Part shown: positions 1 through 8,840 of the stretch, piece after piece
Layout of the letters: each line of letters opens with the position of its first letter
How positions within the stretch are numbered: the first letter of the stretch is position 1
DNA from: SIG299 sp964541485
Lineage (GTDB): Bacteria > Bacillota > Clostridia > Lachnospirales > Lachnospiraceae
Length of the DNA: 64,000 nt
NCBI GenBank assembly: GCA_964541485.1
Contig: CAZIQL010000004.1
Span: 38,560-102,559, forward strand
Direction of reading: 5' to 3'
Made by a program: the position numbers and the translations under genes
The notes under the pieces: generated by a model
What the model was told of the DNA's origin: nothing
What the model saw: the letters and a program-made list of their open reading frames with translations, nothing else
Database searches by the model: none

Positions 1-111
1 CGCTTCACCACCGCCATAGCATACATCAAATTCATCCGCCTGAATGAACTTTTCATTGCCCGGAGTGGATAATCTTAACATAATTTCGCCCATTGTTACT
101 ACTTTTGCCAT
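1..111 (-). CDS. kdgK: 2-keto-3-deoxygluconate kinase, N-terminal part (runs off left edge)
   Basis: Only the first 37 codons are in the window. The protein opens MAKVVTMGEIMLRLS and then shows a YGGGEA turn, the sugar-binding start of PfkB-family KDG kinases. These phosphorylate 2-keto-3-deoxygluconate to KDPG with ATP in the cytoplasm. The ATG at 109-111 is preceded by AGGAG about 8 bases upstream. It follows uxaA on the same strand after 119 bp, so it is likely the third gene of a uxaB-uxaA-kdgK operon: UxaA makes the substrate of this kinase. I see no strong terminator in the 119-bp gap. Family call is firm; the rest of the gene is not visible. Confidence 0.88.
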   Translation of the reverse strand, partial: MAKVVTMGEIMLRLSTPGNEKFIQADEFDVCYGGGEA

Positions 112-230
112 TTTTTTAATCTCCTTTTGAAAATAATTTAAATAAAATCGCTATTTCTATAGTACTACATCTTGTCCAAAAATTCTAGTACTAAATCTAT
201 GATTTCTTGATAACTTGTTCTGTATCCTAA

Positions 231-1715
231 CTACAGTGTTACACCCTGTTTAAAGATTGCCATGTCATGGAACCCGGCCTCTTCTGCTTTTACCTTCTTA
301 CCGGAAGCAACCTCCATTACATAGTCAAATAACTTTTCAGCAAGAACATCCATTGTTTCATCTTCTACGAGTACTCCGCAGTTAAAATCAATCCAGTTAT
401 TTTTCTTATTCGCAAGAGGCGAATTCGTGGAAATCTTTACCGTCGGTACCGGAGACGCAAACGGAGTGCCGCGTCCTGTAGTGAAAAGAACAATGTGTGC
501 CCCGGACGCTGCAAGCGCCGTTGCCGCAACCAGATCATTTCCCGGTGCGCTTAAGAGATTCAATCCCTTAGTCACAACCGGTGCCCCGTAAGCAAGTACA
601 TCCATTACCGGTGCTTTGCCGGATTTTTGTGTACATCCGAGCGACTTGTCTTCCAATGTGGAAATACCACCCTTTTTATTTCCCGGAGAAGGATTTTCAT
701 AAATTGTCTGGTTATGACGCATAAAATATTCTTTAAAATCATTAATCATCGTAACCGTCTTATCAAACAACTCTGTTGATGCACACCGGTCCATCAGAAG
801 TGTTTCTGCACCAAACATTTCAGGCACTTCGGTCAGAATAGTTGTCCCCCCCTGTGCAATCAAAAGGTCTGAAAACGCTCCCACTGTAGGATTTGCCGTA
901 ATACCGGAAAGTCCGTCCGAACCGCCACACTTCATGCCGATGATCAATTCCTTTGCATCGATTGGTTCTCTCTCAAAACCGGATGCATAGGCAACCAGTT
1001 CATCAAGAAGTACAGCCGCTGCCTCAAATTCATCCTCTACATCCTGACACTGCAAAAACTTTACACGGTTTTCATCATAAGCACCGATGTATTCTTTCAG
1101 AACCGGAATATTACTGTTTTCGCAACCAAGTCCGAGCACAAGCACGCCACCTGCGTTTGGATGATTGATTAAATCTGCAAGCACCGTTCTTGTATTCTCC
1201 TGATCATCTCCCATCTGGGAACAGCCGTAAGGATGAGGAAATGCAATCACATCCTCTACCGAACCATGACATTTGAGTTTCCCTGCTGTTGCAATTGCCG
1301 TAGCAACGTTATTGACACAACCAACCGTTGGGATTACCCAGATTTCATTTCTGACTCCCACCTTACCGTTTGGTCTTCTAAAACCCATAAACGATTTCTT
1401 TGCCGTCTGCTTTAATGTTTCTTTTTCCACCGGATGGTACTCATACTCCAGCAACTCCCCAAGATTTGTCTTGATATTCTGGGTATGTACATGGGAACCT
1501 GCCGGCACAAACATCGTCGTATGTCCGATTGGATTTCCGTATTTAATTACGTTTTCTCCCTCCGGAATATCACAAAGCGTTACCTTATGGCCACGCATGA
1601 TATCTTCTTTTACAACAACCTCATGATTCTTTGTCCGGATAATCATGCCTGCCTTTAAATCCGTCAATGCAACCGCAACGTTATCTTTTTCATTGATAAT
1701 AATATATTCCTGCAT
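231..1715 (-). CDS. uxaA: Altronate dehydratase
   Basis: 494 residues, the normal length for UxaA. It dehydrates D-altronate to 2-keto-3-deoxygluconate, the third step of galacturonate breakdown. Residues 1 to about 95 form the small SAF-like domain; the rest is the iron-dependent catalytic domain, with cysteine motifs HPYGCSQ (161-167), GLGCEN (195-200) and GMKCGGSDGLSG (260-271). The start codon overlaps the uxaB stop by one base (TAATG), so the two are translationally coupled. The previous step (UxaB) lies upstream and the next (KdgK) downstream. Confidence 0.97.
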   Translation of the reverse strand: MQEYIIINEKDNVAVALTDLKAGMIIRTKNHEVVVKEDIMRGHKVTLCDIPEGENVIKYGNPIGHTTMFVPAGSHVHTQNIKTNLGELLEYEYHPVEKETLKQTAKKSFMGFRRPNGKVGVRNEIWVIPTVGCVNNVATAIATAGKLKCHGSVEDVIAFPHPYGCSQMGDDQENTRTVLADLINHPNAGGVLVLGLGCENSNIPVLKEYIGAYDENRVKFLQCQDVEDEFEAAAVLLDELVAYASGFEREPIDAKELIIGMKCGGSDGLSGITANPTVGAFSDLLIAQGGTTILTEVPEMFGAETLLMDRCASTELFDKTVTMINDFKEYFMRHNQTIYENPSPGNKKGGISTLEDKSLGCTQKSGKAPVMDVLAYGAPVVTKGLNLLSAPGNDLVAATALAASGAHIVLFTTGRGTPFASPVPTVKISTNSPLANKKNNWIDFNCGVLVEDETMDVLAEKLFDYVMEVASGKKVKAEEAGFHDMAIFKQGVTL

Positions 1716-3178
1716 TATGCATTCACCTTCTTAATCGCCTCACGCATACCAAGCGTGCGGATATCATCTACGTAACCTGCTACCTTTTCTGTAAGTCCTG
1801 CATACTCTGTCAGATCCCTGCCAAAGATTGCAGTGTTGCTGAGGTATGCCTTTGTAAAGGTAATACTGTCTTCTGCGGAATGTGCTGCAAAAAATTCAAG
1901 TGCTGCCGCATCATCCAAAATCTTGTACTCTTCACCGTTTCTGTGACCGATAAGTGCACTGTCCTTAATTTCGGAGCCGGTATAAAAGCTCATCAGTGCA
2001 GCAAGCGAAAATGCCAGATGAGACGGAATCTCCCCTGTCTTTTCAATGTAACCGGTCAAGGACGGCATACAACGGGATTTCCATTTGGATGTGGAATTTA
2101 AGGAAATGGACATTAACGCATGCTTAATGTATGGATTCTCAAATCTCTCAATCACTGCATTGGCAAAAGCAACCAATTCCTCTTTTGGAAGAGTCAGTGT
2201 CGGAATAATTTCATCAAACACGGTGGTCATCATAAACTTACGCACATCTGCATCTTCCATGGATTCCTTAACAAAATCATTTCCTGCCAGATAAGAAGCA
2301 AGAACAAAGGAAGTATGTGCACCGTTTAAGATACGTACCTTTCTCTCTCTGTAAGGCTTCTGATTATCGGTAAAGATAACAGGAAGCCCCGCCTTATGAA
2401 GCGGCAGTTCTTCTGAAATGTCCTTATCACTTTCAATTACCCAGAGTGCAAATACCTCTGCGGTATCGACAAGATTGTCCCGATATCCAAGCTTTTCCCA
2501 GATGCTTTCTGCCTCTTCTCTCGGATAACCGGTAACAATACGGTCTACCAGCGTGCTACAGAAAATACAGTTATTTTCCACCCAGGATATAAAGCCTTCA
2601 CCTAAGTTCCAGAGTTCTGCAAACTTAAGCACACAATTCTTTAAATTCCCACCATTATTTTCAATCAGCTCACACGGAATCAGAACAAGTCCCTTATCCG
2701 ATGCTCCGTTAAAATGCAGGTATCTTTCGTACATGAACTTGGTCAGCTTACCAGGATATGTTTTTGGAGGAAGTGCATGAAAATCATCCGACTCATCATA
2801 AACAATACCTGCTTCTGTTGTGTTGGAAACAACAAAACGAAGGGTTTCACACTTTGCATACTCCGCATATTTTTCATACTCTTCGATGCAGTCTACAGCA
2901 TCAGAAACGCTGGTAATAACACGTGTCTCCACCTTTTCTTTTCCATCTTCTATACCGCGCAGCACAACCGTATACTGGTTTTCCTGCTCATGAAACATAT
3001 TTAAATTACCGTAAGCAATCGGCTTTACAATGGCAACACTGCCATCAAACACACCCTTTTCATTTGCTACATCTACCATGTAGTCTACAAAACCTCTAAG
3101 GAAATTACCTTCACCAAACTGAAGGATTTTTACCGGACGGTCTACCGCACCTGAAATCGATTTGTTTAACAATTCCAT
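1715..3178 (-). CDS. uxaB: Tagaturonate reductase (altronate oxidoreductase)
   Basis: 487 residues from the chosen start. It is an NADH-dependent long-chain mannitol-type dehydrogenase reducing D-tagaturonate to D-altronate. The N-terminal Rossmann segment reads ILQFGEGNFLRGF (about residues 18-30). The reading frame is open to 3241, but the ATG at 3176-3178 starts the conserved protein and has GGAG 9 bases upstream, so the longer N-terminus is rejected. It is the first gene of the uxaB-uxaA-kdgK operon. Its promoter overlaps a near-perfect palindromic operator (3228-3251), so repression by the divergent LacI-type protein is likely. Confidence 0.96.
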   Translation of the reverse strand: MELLNKSISGAVDRPVKILQFGEGNFLRGFVDYMVDVANEKGVFDGSVAIVKPIAYGNLNMFHEQENQYTVVLRGIEDGKEKVETRVITSVSDAVDCIEEYEKYAEYAKCETLRFVVSNTTEAGIVYDESDDFHALPPKTYPGKLTKFMYERYLHFNGASDKGLVLIPCELIENNGGNLKNCVLKFAELWNLGEGFISWVENNCIFCSTLVDRIVTGYPREEAESIWEKLGYRDNLVDTAEVFALWVIESDKDISEELPLHKAGLPVIFTDNQKPYRERKVRILNGAHTSFVLASYLAGNDFVKESMEDADVRKFMMTTVFDEIIPTLTLPKEELVAFANAVIERFENPYIKHALMSISLNSTSKWKSRCMPSLTGYIEKTGEIPSHLAFSLAALMSFYTGSEIKDSALIGHRNGEEYKILDDAAALEFFAAHSAEDSITFTKAYLSNTAIFGRDLTEYAGLTEKVAGYVDDIRTLGMREAIKKVNA

Positions 3179-3227
3179 CTTTCGCTTCTCCTTTGATTTG
3201 TTTCTATTCTTACACCCTGATGCCACT

Positions 3228-3251
3228 AAACATGTAAGCATTTACATGTTT
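3228..3251. promoter_or_regulatory. Palindromic operator of the uxaB operon
   Basis: Perfect inverted repeat of 10-bp arms, AAACATGTAA and TTACATGTTT, around a 4-bp GCAT centre. It starts two bases downstream of the uxaB -10 box, so a bound protein would cover the transcription start. The core ATGTAA-N4-TTACAT recurs at 14025-14040 before the KduD-like gene. Binding by the neighbouring LacI-family protein is inferred. Confidence 0.75.
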
Positions 3252-3252
3252 T

Positions 3253-3281
3253 ATTTTACAATTTCATAAGCTCATTGTCAA
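3253..3281 (-). promoter_or_regulatory. Promoter of uxaB-uxaA-kdgK
   Basis: Read on the minus strand: TTGACA (3281-3276), a 17-bp spacer, then TAAAAT (3258-3253). This is a near-consensus sigma-A promoter. The operator begins directly after the -10 box. Confidence 0.8.
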
Positions 3282-3304
3282 TGTATTTTTCTCTTGAAAA
3301 GTTC

Positions 3305-3347
3305 TTGTAAATAAGACGGTTTCATTGTATAATTGATTTTATGAAAC
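3305..3347 (+). promoter_or_regulatory. Promoter of the LacI-type regulator, with flanking inverted repeat
   Basis: TTGTAA (3305-3310), 17-bp spacer, TATAAT (3328-3333). A 7-bp inverted repeat, GTTTCAT (3319-3325) and ATGAAAC (3341-3347), brackets the -10 box and could be an operator, though 7-bp arms may be chance. The ATGTAA/TTACAT operator is absent from this side. Confidence 0.6.
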
Positions 3348-3438
3348 AATATTGATTTATGCACTTGAAAGCAGTTTTCGTTCTTTTTTTGAAAATTCTT
3401 TCATTATATTTTCAGATTTACAAACGGAGAAAACAGGT

Positions 3439-4440
3439 ATGAATATCTATGATGTATCACAAAAAGCAGGTGTGTCCATTGCTACGGTTTCCCGTGTTTT
3501 AAACGGAAATCCAAATGTCAGTGAGACCACACGCCAGAAAGTTTTAACCGTCATGCGGGATATCGGCTATACTCCAAATGTGTTTGCCAGAGGGCTCGGA
3601 CTTAATACCATGCATACGATTGGTATTATGTGCGCGGACTCTTCTGACCCATTCCTTGCAAACGCCGTTTATTATCTGGAGCAGAATTTAAGAAAAAACG
3701 GATACGATTCTTTCCTCTGCTGCACCGGCTATGATCTTGTAAACAAGCAAAAATATCTCCAGCTGCTTTTGAGTAAGCGTGTCGATGCCATTATCCTTGT
3801 CGGCTCCAGTTTTCTGGAAGCCACAAAAAAAGACAATGCTTACATTCTTGAGGCAGCGGAAAACATTCCGATTATGGTTATCAACGGCTACATCAGTCAT
3901 CCGAATATTTTCTGTACCTTGTGCGATGACTATCAGGCGGTATACGATGTTACCAACCACTTATCCGAGCAGGGACGCGAAAACATTCTTTATCTTTATA
4001 CTTCCCGCTCCTATAGCGGTCTGCAGAAACTGTCCGGCTATAAAAACAGCATTCAGTCAAACAATCTTTTGCTTCGCGAAGAGCTGATGATTGCCTGTCC
4101 GAATGACATTCCGGGTACGCGTGACATTTTAGTGGAGGCCTACGAAAAAGGTCTTCGTTTTGATGCTGTTGTTGCTTCAGAAGACCAGCTTGCGGTTGCT
4201 GCAACGAAATTTGCAAAACAGAAACAACTTTCTGTTCCGGACGAGCTTTCCATTGTCGGATACAACAACTCCATTTTATCCAGTTGTACCGACCCGGAAA
4301 TCACCTCCATTGACAATCATGTGGAAACACTCTGCATGACTACAATTTCCACGCTGATGCGTGTGCTTGACGGAAATGACGTTCCGAACAAAACCACCAT
4401 TTCCAATGACATTATAATTCGTGAAACCACGAATTTTTAA
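3439..4440 (+). CDS. LacI-family transcriptional regulator of hexuronate genes
   Basis: 333 residues from ATG 3439, typical for the family. Residues 1-50 form the LacI helix-turn-helix and hinge (MNIYDVSQKAGVSIATVSRV); the rest is a periplasmic-binding-protein-like effector domain. The frame is open from 3352, but 3439 starts the helix-turn-helix and has GGAG 9 bases upstream. It lies divergent to uxaBA and 28 bp upstream of uxaC, so it probably controls both directions in response to a uronate or its product. The palindrome at 3228-3251 is the obvious target. Effector and sites are inferred. Confidence 0.93.
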   Translation: MNIYDVSQKAGVSIATVSRVLNGNPNVSETTRQKVLTVMRDIGYTPNVFARGLGLNTMHTIGIMCADSSDPFLANAVYYLEQNLRKNGYDSFLCCTGYDLVNKQKYLQLLLSKRVDAIILVGSSFLEATKKDNAYILEAAENIPIMVINGYISHPNIFCTLCDDYQAVYDVTNHLSEQGRENILYLYTSRSYSGLQKLSGYKNSIQSNNLLLREELMIACPNDIPGTRDILVEAYEKGLRFDAVVASEDQLAVAATKFAKQKQLSVPDELSIVGYNNSILSSCTDPEITSIDNHVETLCMTTISTLMRVLDGNDVPNKTTISNDIIIRETTNF

Positions 4441-4468
4441 AACATTATATTTATGAGGAGGATTACTT

Positions 4469-5869
4469 ATGAAACCTTTTATGGATGACGACTTTTTATT
4501 GTCCAACGAAACAGCAAAGACTTTGTATCACAACTACGCAAAGCAGGTTCCGGTTATTGACTACCACTGTCATATCAATCCGCAGGAAATTGCTGAAGAC
4601 CGTCAGTTTGATACCATTACCCAGGTTTGGCTTGGCGGTGACCATTACAAGTGGCGCCAGATGCGTACCAACGGTGTAGATGAAAAATTCATTACCGGAA
4701 ACGCTTCTGATTACGAAAAGTTTGAAAAGTGGGCTGCTACCTTACAAAGAGCAATCGGCAATCCTCTTTATCATTGGAGTCACCTGGAGTTACAGCGTTA
4801 TTTTGATTATAAGAAACCACTTTCCCCTGCAACTGCACCGGAAGTTTGGGAAATCTGTAACAAAAAGCTCGCTGAGCCTTCCATGTCGGTACGTAACTTA
4901 ATCCGTCAGTCTAACGTTGAGACCATCTGTACAACAGACGATCCTATCGATTCCCTGGAATGGCACAAAAAGATTGCAGAGGATGAAACCTTTGAAGTAA
5001 AGGTACTTCCTGCATGGCGTCCGGATAAGGCTATGAATCTGGAAAAGCCGGAATATCTTGACTATCTTGCAAAATTAGAAGCTGTCAGCGGTGTAAAGAT
5101 TAATTCCTTTGCAGCTCTTTGTGAAGCCTTAAAGATTCGTATGGAATTCTTTGCTTCCATGGGTTGTTCGGTTTCTGACCATGCGCTTGAATATGTTATG
5201 TACAAGCCTGCAACCGCAGAAGAAATTGAAGCGATTTTTGCCAAGCGTCTTGCCGGCACTACTCCTTCCCCAATGGAAGAATTACAGTTTAAGACCGCAT
5301 TCATGTGCTTCGTAGGTAAGGAATACCACAGATTAAACTGGGTAATGCAGTTACATTACGGCACAAAGCGTGATAATAACATATTCCGTTACAACCAGCT
5401 TGGTCCGGATACCGGCTTTGACTGTATTAACACTTATGGTTCTTCTGCTGAAATGGCGGCATTCTTAAATTCCTTAAATGCTACCGACCAGTTACCAAAG
5501 ACCATTATCTACTCCTTAAATCCTACTGACAATGCAGCTATCGGCACAGTCCTTGGCTGTTTCCAGGATTCCTCCTGTGTCGGAAAGATTCAGCAGGGTT
5601 CTGCTTGGTGGTTCAATGACCACAAGACCGGTATGACCGAGCAGATGACCTCTTTGGCAAACTTAAGCTTATTATCCAACTTTGTTGGTATGCTTACCGA
5701 CTCCAGAAGCTTTTTATCTTACACAAGACACGAGTATTTCCGTCGTATTCTTTGTAATTTAATCGGCACCTGGGTAGAAAACGGCGAATATCCAAACGAC
5801 ATCGAGTTCTTAGGCAAGATGGTACAGGATATCTCCTACTATAATACAAAGAATTACTTTGGTTTCTAA
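4469..5869 (+). CDS. uxaC: Glucuronate/galacturonate isomerase
   Basis: 466 residues, full length for UxaC of the metal-dependent amidohydrolase superfamily. It isomerises D-galacturonate to D-tagaturonate and D-glucuronate to D-fructuronate, the first step of the pathway continued by UxaB and UxaA. The N-terminal DYHCH motif (31-35) supplies metal-binding histidines. The ATG follows a strong GAGGAGG site. It is the second gene after the LacI-type regulator with no terminator between, so the two are probably cotranscribed. No uxuA or uxuB lies here, so in this window only the galacturonate branch is complete. Confidence 0.97.
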   Translation: MKPFMDDDFLLSNETAKTLYHNYAKQVPVIDYHCHINPQEIAEDRQFDTITQVWLGGDHYKWRQMRTNGVDEKFITGNASDYEKFEKWAATLQRAIGNPLYHWSHLELQRYFDYKKPLSPATAPEVWEICNKKLAEPSMSVRNLIRQSNVETICTTDDPIDSLEWHKKIAEDETFEVKVLPAWRPDKAMNLEKPEYLDYLAKLEAVSGVKINSFAALCEALKIRMEFFASMGCSVSDHALEYVMYKPATAEEIEAIFAKRLAGTTPSPMEELQFKTAFMCFVGKEYHRLNWVMQLHYGTKRDNNIFRYNQLGPDTGFDCINTYGSSAEMAAFLNSLNATDQLPKTIIYSLNPTDNAAIGTVLGCFQDSSCVGKIQQGSAWWFNDHKTGMTEQMTSLANLSLLSNFVGMLTDSRSFLSYTRHEYFRRILCNLIGTWVENGEYPNDIEFLGKMVQDISYYNTKNYFGF

Positions 5870-6203
5870 GCGTTACTGCGCAAAGAAAAATTAGGAACGG
5901 AAAAAGTGCGATGCACTTTAAAAAAGGCAGGTAGTGCCTCTGGACAAACTCGTTTGTCCGAGAGCACCATCTGCCTTTTTAAAATCGCGTCCTGCGGACG
6001 CTTTCCGTTCCTAATTTTTCCTTTACATAGTCACCCAACCTCCATGAGCAAAATACAAGTTGCAACGCAACGGCTGACGGCGCAACCGGCAGATTTTGCG
6101 AATGCCCTCTTCAATGAAAAAAATAACACTTGCTTAATCTGTGTCCATGTTATAAAATAGAAAAAATGCCTGAACACAAAACGGCAGAACGGAGGATAAT
6201 CTT
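5870..6203. other. Intergenic region between uxaC and pyrB
   Basis: 334 bp. Most of the left half is the large palindromic element at 5885-6020, whose GGCAG/CTGCC stem followed by five T could end uxaC transcription. The right half has a probable pyrB promoter: TTGCTT, a 17-bp spacer and TAAAAT ending near 6160. I see no gene in it. Confidence 0.6.
5885..6020. repeat. 136-bp nested palindrome forming a four-way-junction fold
   Basis: The ends are a perfect 19-bp inverted repeat (5885-5903 with 6002-6020). Inside are three more stem-loops: AAAGTGC/GCACTTT with a 3-base loop (5903-5919); a long compound stem starting AAAAAGGCAG/CTGCCTTTTT (5921-5930 with 5971-5980) and ending in GGACAAAC-TC-GTTTGTCC (5942-5959); and GCGTCC-TGC-GGACGC (5987-6001). 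The whole would fold as a cloverleaf in RNA or a branched cruciform in DNA. The class is unknown; a non-autonomous repeat or structured RNA is possible. No second copy was noticed in this window. Confidence 0.7.
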
Positions 6204-7130
6204 ATGAAACACTTAATCAGTCCACAGGATTTAAGTCTTACCGAATTAGATCAGCTCCTTACTTTAGCTGATGATATCGCCAATCACCCTAAAAAATATT
6301 CCGAATGTTGTCACGGAAAAAAATTAGCGACTTTATTTTATGAACCAAGTACTCGTACCCGTCTCAGTTTTGAAGCTGCAATGCTCAATATGGGAGGTAG
6401 TGTCCTTGGTTTTTCTTCTGCCGATTCTTCCAGTGCCGCAAAGGGTGAAAGTGTTGCCGATACTATCCGCGTAGTTTCCGGATATGCAGACATCTGTGCA
6501 ATGCGCCATCCAAAGGAAGGTGCCCCATATGTTGCATCTATGCATGCAACGATTCCGGTCATCAATGCCGGTGACGGTGGTCATAACCATCCTACCCAAA
6601 CTCTGACCGACTTACTTACAATTAAATCTTTAAAAGGTCACCTGGACAATCTTACCATTGGTTGTTGCGGTGACTTAAAATTCGGCCGTACCGTACATTC
6701 ATTAATCAATGCCATGGTACAGTTTCCTAATGTTAAGTTCGTTTTCATTTCTCCGGAAGAACTTCGCATTCCAACCTATTTAAGAGAAGAAACCTTAGAC
6801 GCCAACCACATCGATTATAAAGAAGTCCGTGTTTTAGAAGATGTTATGCCGGAACTGGACATTCTCTATATGACAAGAGTACAAAAGGAACGCTTCTTCA
6901 ACGAAGAAGACTATATCCGTTTGAAAGACTCCTTTATTTTAGACAATGCAAAAATGAAGCTTGCAAAAGAAGACATGCTGGTGCTCCACCCTCTTCCTCG
7001 TGTGAATGAAATTTCCACAGAAGTTGATGACGATCCACGTGCTGTTTACTTTAAGCAGGCCCAATACGGCGTTTATGTCCGCATGGCACTGATTATGACT
7101 CTGCTTGGCATAGAGCAGCCAAACGAATAA
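6204..7130 (+). CDS. pyrB: Aspartate carbamoyltransferase, catalytic chain
   Basis: 308 residues, the usual length. It condenses carbamoyl phosphate with aspartate, the committed step of pyrimidine synthesis. Carbamoyl-phosphate site FYEPSTRTR (45-53), HPTQTLTDL near 129 and HPLPR near 262 are all present. GGAGG precedes the ATG. It is followed after 13 bp by pyrI, so the pair makes a regulated holoenzyme. I saw no PyrR-type attenuator; a plain promoter just upstream seems sufficient. Confidence 0.98.
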   Translation: MKHLISPQDLSLTELDQLLTLADDIANHPKKYSECCHGKKLATLFYEPSTRTRLSFEAAMLNMGGSVLGFSSADSSSAAKGESVADTIRVVSGYADICAMRHPKEGAPYVASMHATIPVINAGDGGHNHPTQTLTDLLTIKSLKGHLDNLTIGCCGDLKFGRTVHSLINAMVQFPNVKFVFISPEELRIPTYLREETLDANHIDYKEVRVLEDVMPELDILYMTRVQKERFFNEEDYIRLKDSFILDNAKMKLAKEDMLVLHPLPRVNEISTEVDDDPRAVYFKQAQYGVYVRMALIMTLLGIEQPNE

Positions 7131-7143
7131 GGAGGGAAAACAC

Positions 7144-7578
7144 ATGTTAAATATCGGTGGATTAAATGAAGGAATTGTTATGGACCACATCCAGGCAGGT
7201 GGTGCGATGGACATTTACAATTATCTCAATTTAGAAAAGCTGGATTGCAGCGTAGCTATTATTAAAAATGCAAAAAGCAATAAGATGGGCCGAAAAGATA
7301 TCATTAAGATTGATCAGATTATTGATATTGATTTTAATATGCTGGCTGTATTAGAGCCTCATATGACCATCAACTATATCCGTGACGGTGTGCGTGTGGA
7401 GAAGAAACATGTAACGCTTCCGGAACACATTTACGGCATTATCAAATGTAAAAACCCTCGTTGCATCACTTCCATCGAACAGGAATTGCCGCACAGATTC
7501 AAACTGACCAACCCGGAAAAGGGTCTGTACCGTTGTGAATATTGCGAACAGTCCTTCAAAAAACCTCATAACAAGTAA
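7144..7578 (+). CDS. pyrI: Aspartate carbamoyltransferase, regulatory chain
   Basis: 144 residues. The N-terminal domain binds nucleotide effectors. The C-terminal zinc domain has four cysteines as CKNPRC and CEYC, which hold the regulatory chain to PyrB. GGAGG lies 8 bases before ATG 7144. A later ATG in frame (MDHIQAG) is rejected because the first has the ribosome site. Its presence means the enzyme here is probably feedback regulated by CTP/ATP, as in enteric bacteria and many clostridia. Confidence 0.96.
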   Translation: MLNIGGLNEGIVMDHIQAGGAMDIYNYLNLEKLDCSVAIIKNAKSNKMGRKDIIKIDQIIDIDFNMLAVLEPHMTINYIRDGVRVEKKHVTLPEHIYGIIKCKNPRCITSIEQELPHRFKLTNPEKGLYRCEYCEQSFKKPHNK

Positions 7579-7583
7579 AAAAC

Positions 7584-7607
7584 TGCCCCTGCAAAACTGC
7601 AGGGGCA
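7584..7607. terminator. Convergent terminator between pyrI and the membrane-protein gene
   Basis: Perfect 9-bp stem TGCCCCTGC/GCAGGGGCA with loop AAAACT. On the minus strand it is followed by a T run, so it suits the leftward gene best; the plus-strand T tract is weak (CTTATTTATT). Confidence 0.75.
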
Positions 7608-7615
7608 ATGCTTAT

Positions 7616-8785
7616 TTATTCCGTTTTTTCTTCTTTCGCTTCCGTTTCCGGATTTCCGTAATTATTATTGTAATAAGAGACACTCTGTGTCTGCTGTGGT
7701 TCTACCCACGTTTTTATTACCGATAATTCGTGTCTTCCGATTGAAACAACCACAAAAACATAACCAATTACTGTGTTAATTACCAACTCAGATACCGCAT
7801 CATATGTCACCAGATAATCCGGGAAGAATTTCAACGCCTGTACAAAACTGTAAAATCCGGGCATGTTCTTATTCATCTCCTGATAATACCCCCAGACGCT
7901 TCCAAGATAAGTAGACGGAATTACGAGAATCAAACTCATCACCACACTCAGAATCCAGCCAAACCGGTCACCTTTTTTTGCCAGGAGCTTATATCCGGTA
8001 TACGCAAACATTACCATCAAAACACCAATCCAGCCGGAAATCCATCCCAGCGCGCCTAAGGATGCCCATAAAAGCATGCCCATTGTCGCACCAATCAATG
8101 CGCCAAAAATTCCTGCCATACGATTTGGTTTCGGTTCCGGCTCATACCTATGTGCTCTTTTTTCTTCCGGCGTCTCTTCTTTTGCCACATTCATCTTTGA
8201 CATACCGAACGTCAGTAAAACCACACCGATAACCAATCCATACACGGTAAAATTAAAGTTTTTAAATGCATCGTTTCCCTTGCCCGGACAGATAAAATAA
8301 TTACCGAAATACTCTGCGAAATTCTCTGATGTTACATATTCTCCGCCATAAATCTCATTATAGGTTTCCATCACAATCTTCTGCAACTCCGGTTCAAACG
8401 GCTGACTGTATCCGGTAACCGTTTGAACTGCCGGTATATTTTCATCCGTACCGTAATATGTCCAGTCTATATATTCCTGATATTCCGCAACCTTATCCTC
8501 AGTAAGTGCAATTATCATCGGATAAAACGCTGCATCAAACGCAATGTAGTAATACAGGTTCGTATAATACTCCTGCTCCGCTACATAATCCGTCATACAC
8601 TGAATTTCAATGTATGAATACTCCTCTGCTCCCTCTGCATAAAACAGATGCACCGGCTCTGACTTTTCTTCCGAAACTCTTCCGACCCCCATCAGAATCA
8701 TTCCGGCAACCGATACAACAATAAGTAATCCCCCTAGTGCCGCCACCAGACGGAATATTCCTTTACTTCCCTTTCTTTCGTCCAT
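7616..8785 (-). CDS. Conserved membrane protein of unknown function
   Basis: 389 residues; not recognised. One membrane segment lies near residues 12-34, then an acidic, tyrosine-rich extracytoplasmic region (about 35-180), then another membrane segment near 185, a short charged cytoplasmic stretch (EEKRAHRYEPEPKP), and three or four further segments (about 225-350). The C-terminal tail is polar and rich in Q, N and E. Start ATG 8785 has TAAGGAGG upstream. It stands alone between two terminators. The alternation of small residues in the later segments resembles clostridial integral membrane proteins without assigned role; no catalytic motif was seen. Confidence 0.8.
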   Translation of the reverse strand: MDERKGSKGIFRLVAALGGLLIVVSVAGMILMGVGRVSEEKSEPVHLFYAEGAEEYSYIEIQCMTDYVAEQEYYTNLYYYIAFDAAFYPMIIALTEDKVAEYQEYIDWTYYGTDENIPAVQTVTGYSQPFEPELQKIVMETYNEIYGGEYVTSENFAEYFGNYFICPGKGNDAFKNFNFTVYGLVIGVVLLTFGMSKMNVAKEETPEEKRAHRYEPEPKPNRMAGIFGALIGATMGMLLWASLGALGWISGWIGVLMVMFAYTGYKLLAKKGDRFGWILSVVMSLILVIPSTYLGSVWGYYQEMNKNMPGFYSFVQALKFFPDYLVTYDAVSELVINTVIGYVFVVVSIGRHELSVIKTWVEPQQTQSVSYYNNNYGNPETEAKEEKTE

Positions 8786-8840
8786 TACTGCCCCTCCTTA
8801 GAGTAATTTATTTATAAACTTTCGTTTTATAAATCCTCAC

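Noticed and set aside
5885..6020. A tRNA-like reading of the cloverleaf palindrome
   Set aside because: The outer stem is 19 bp, the arms do not match tRNA lengths, and no anticodon loop or T-loop sequence is present.
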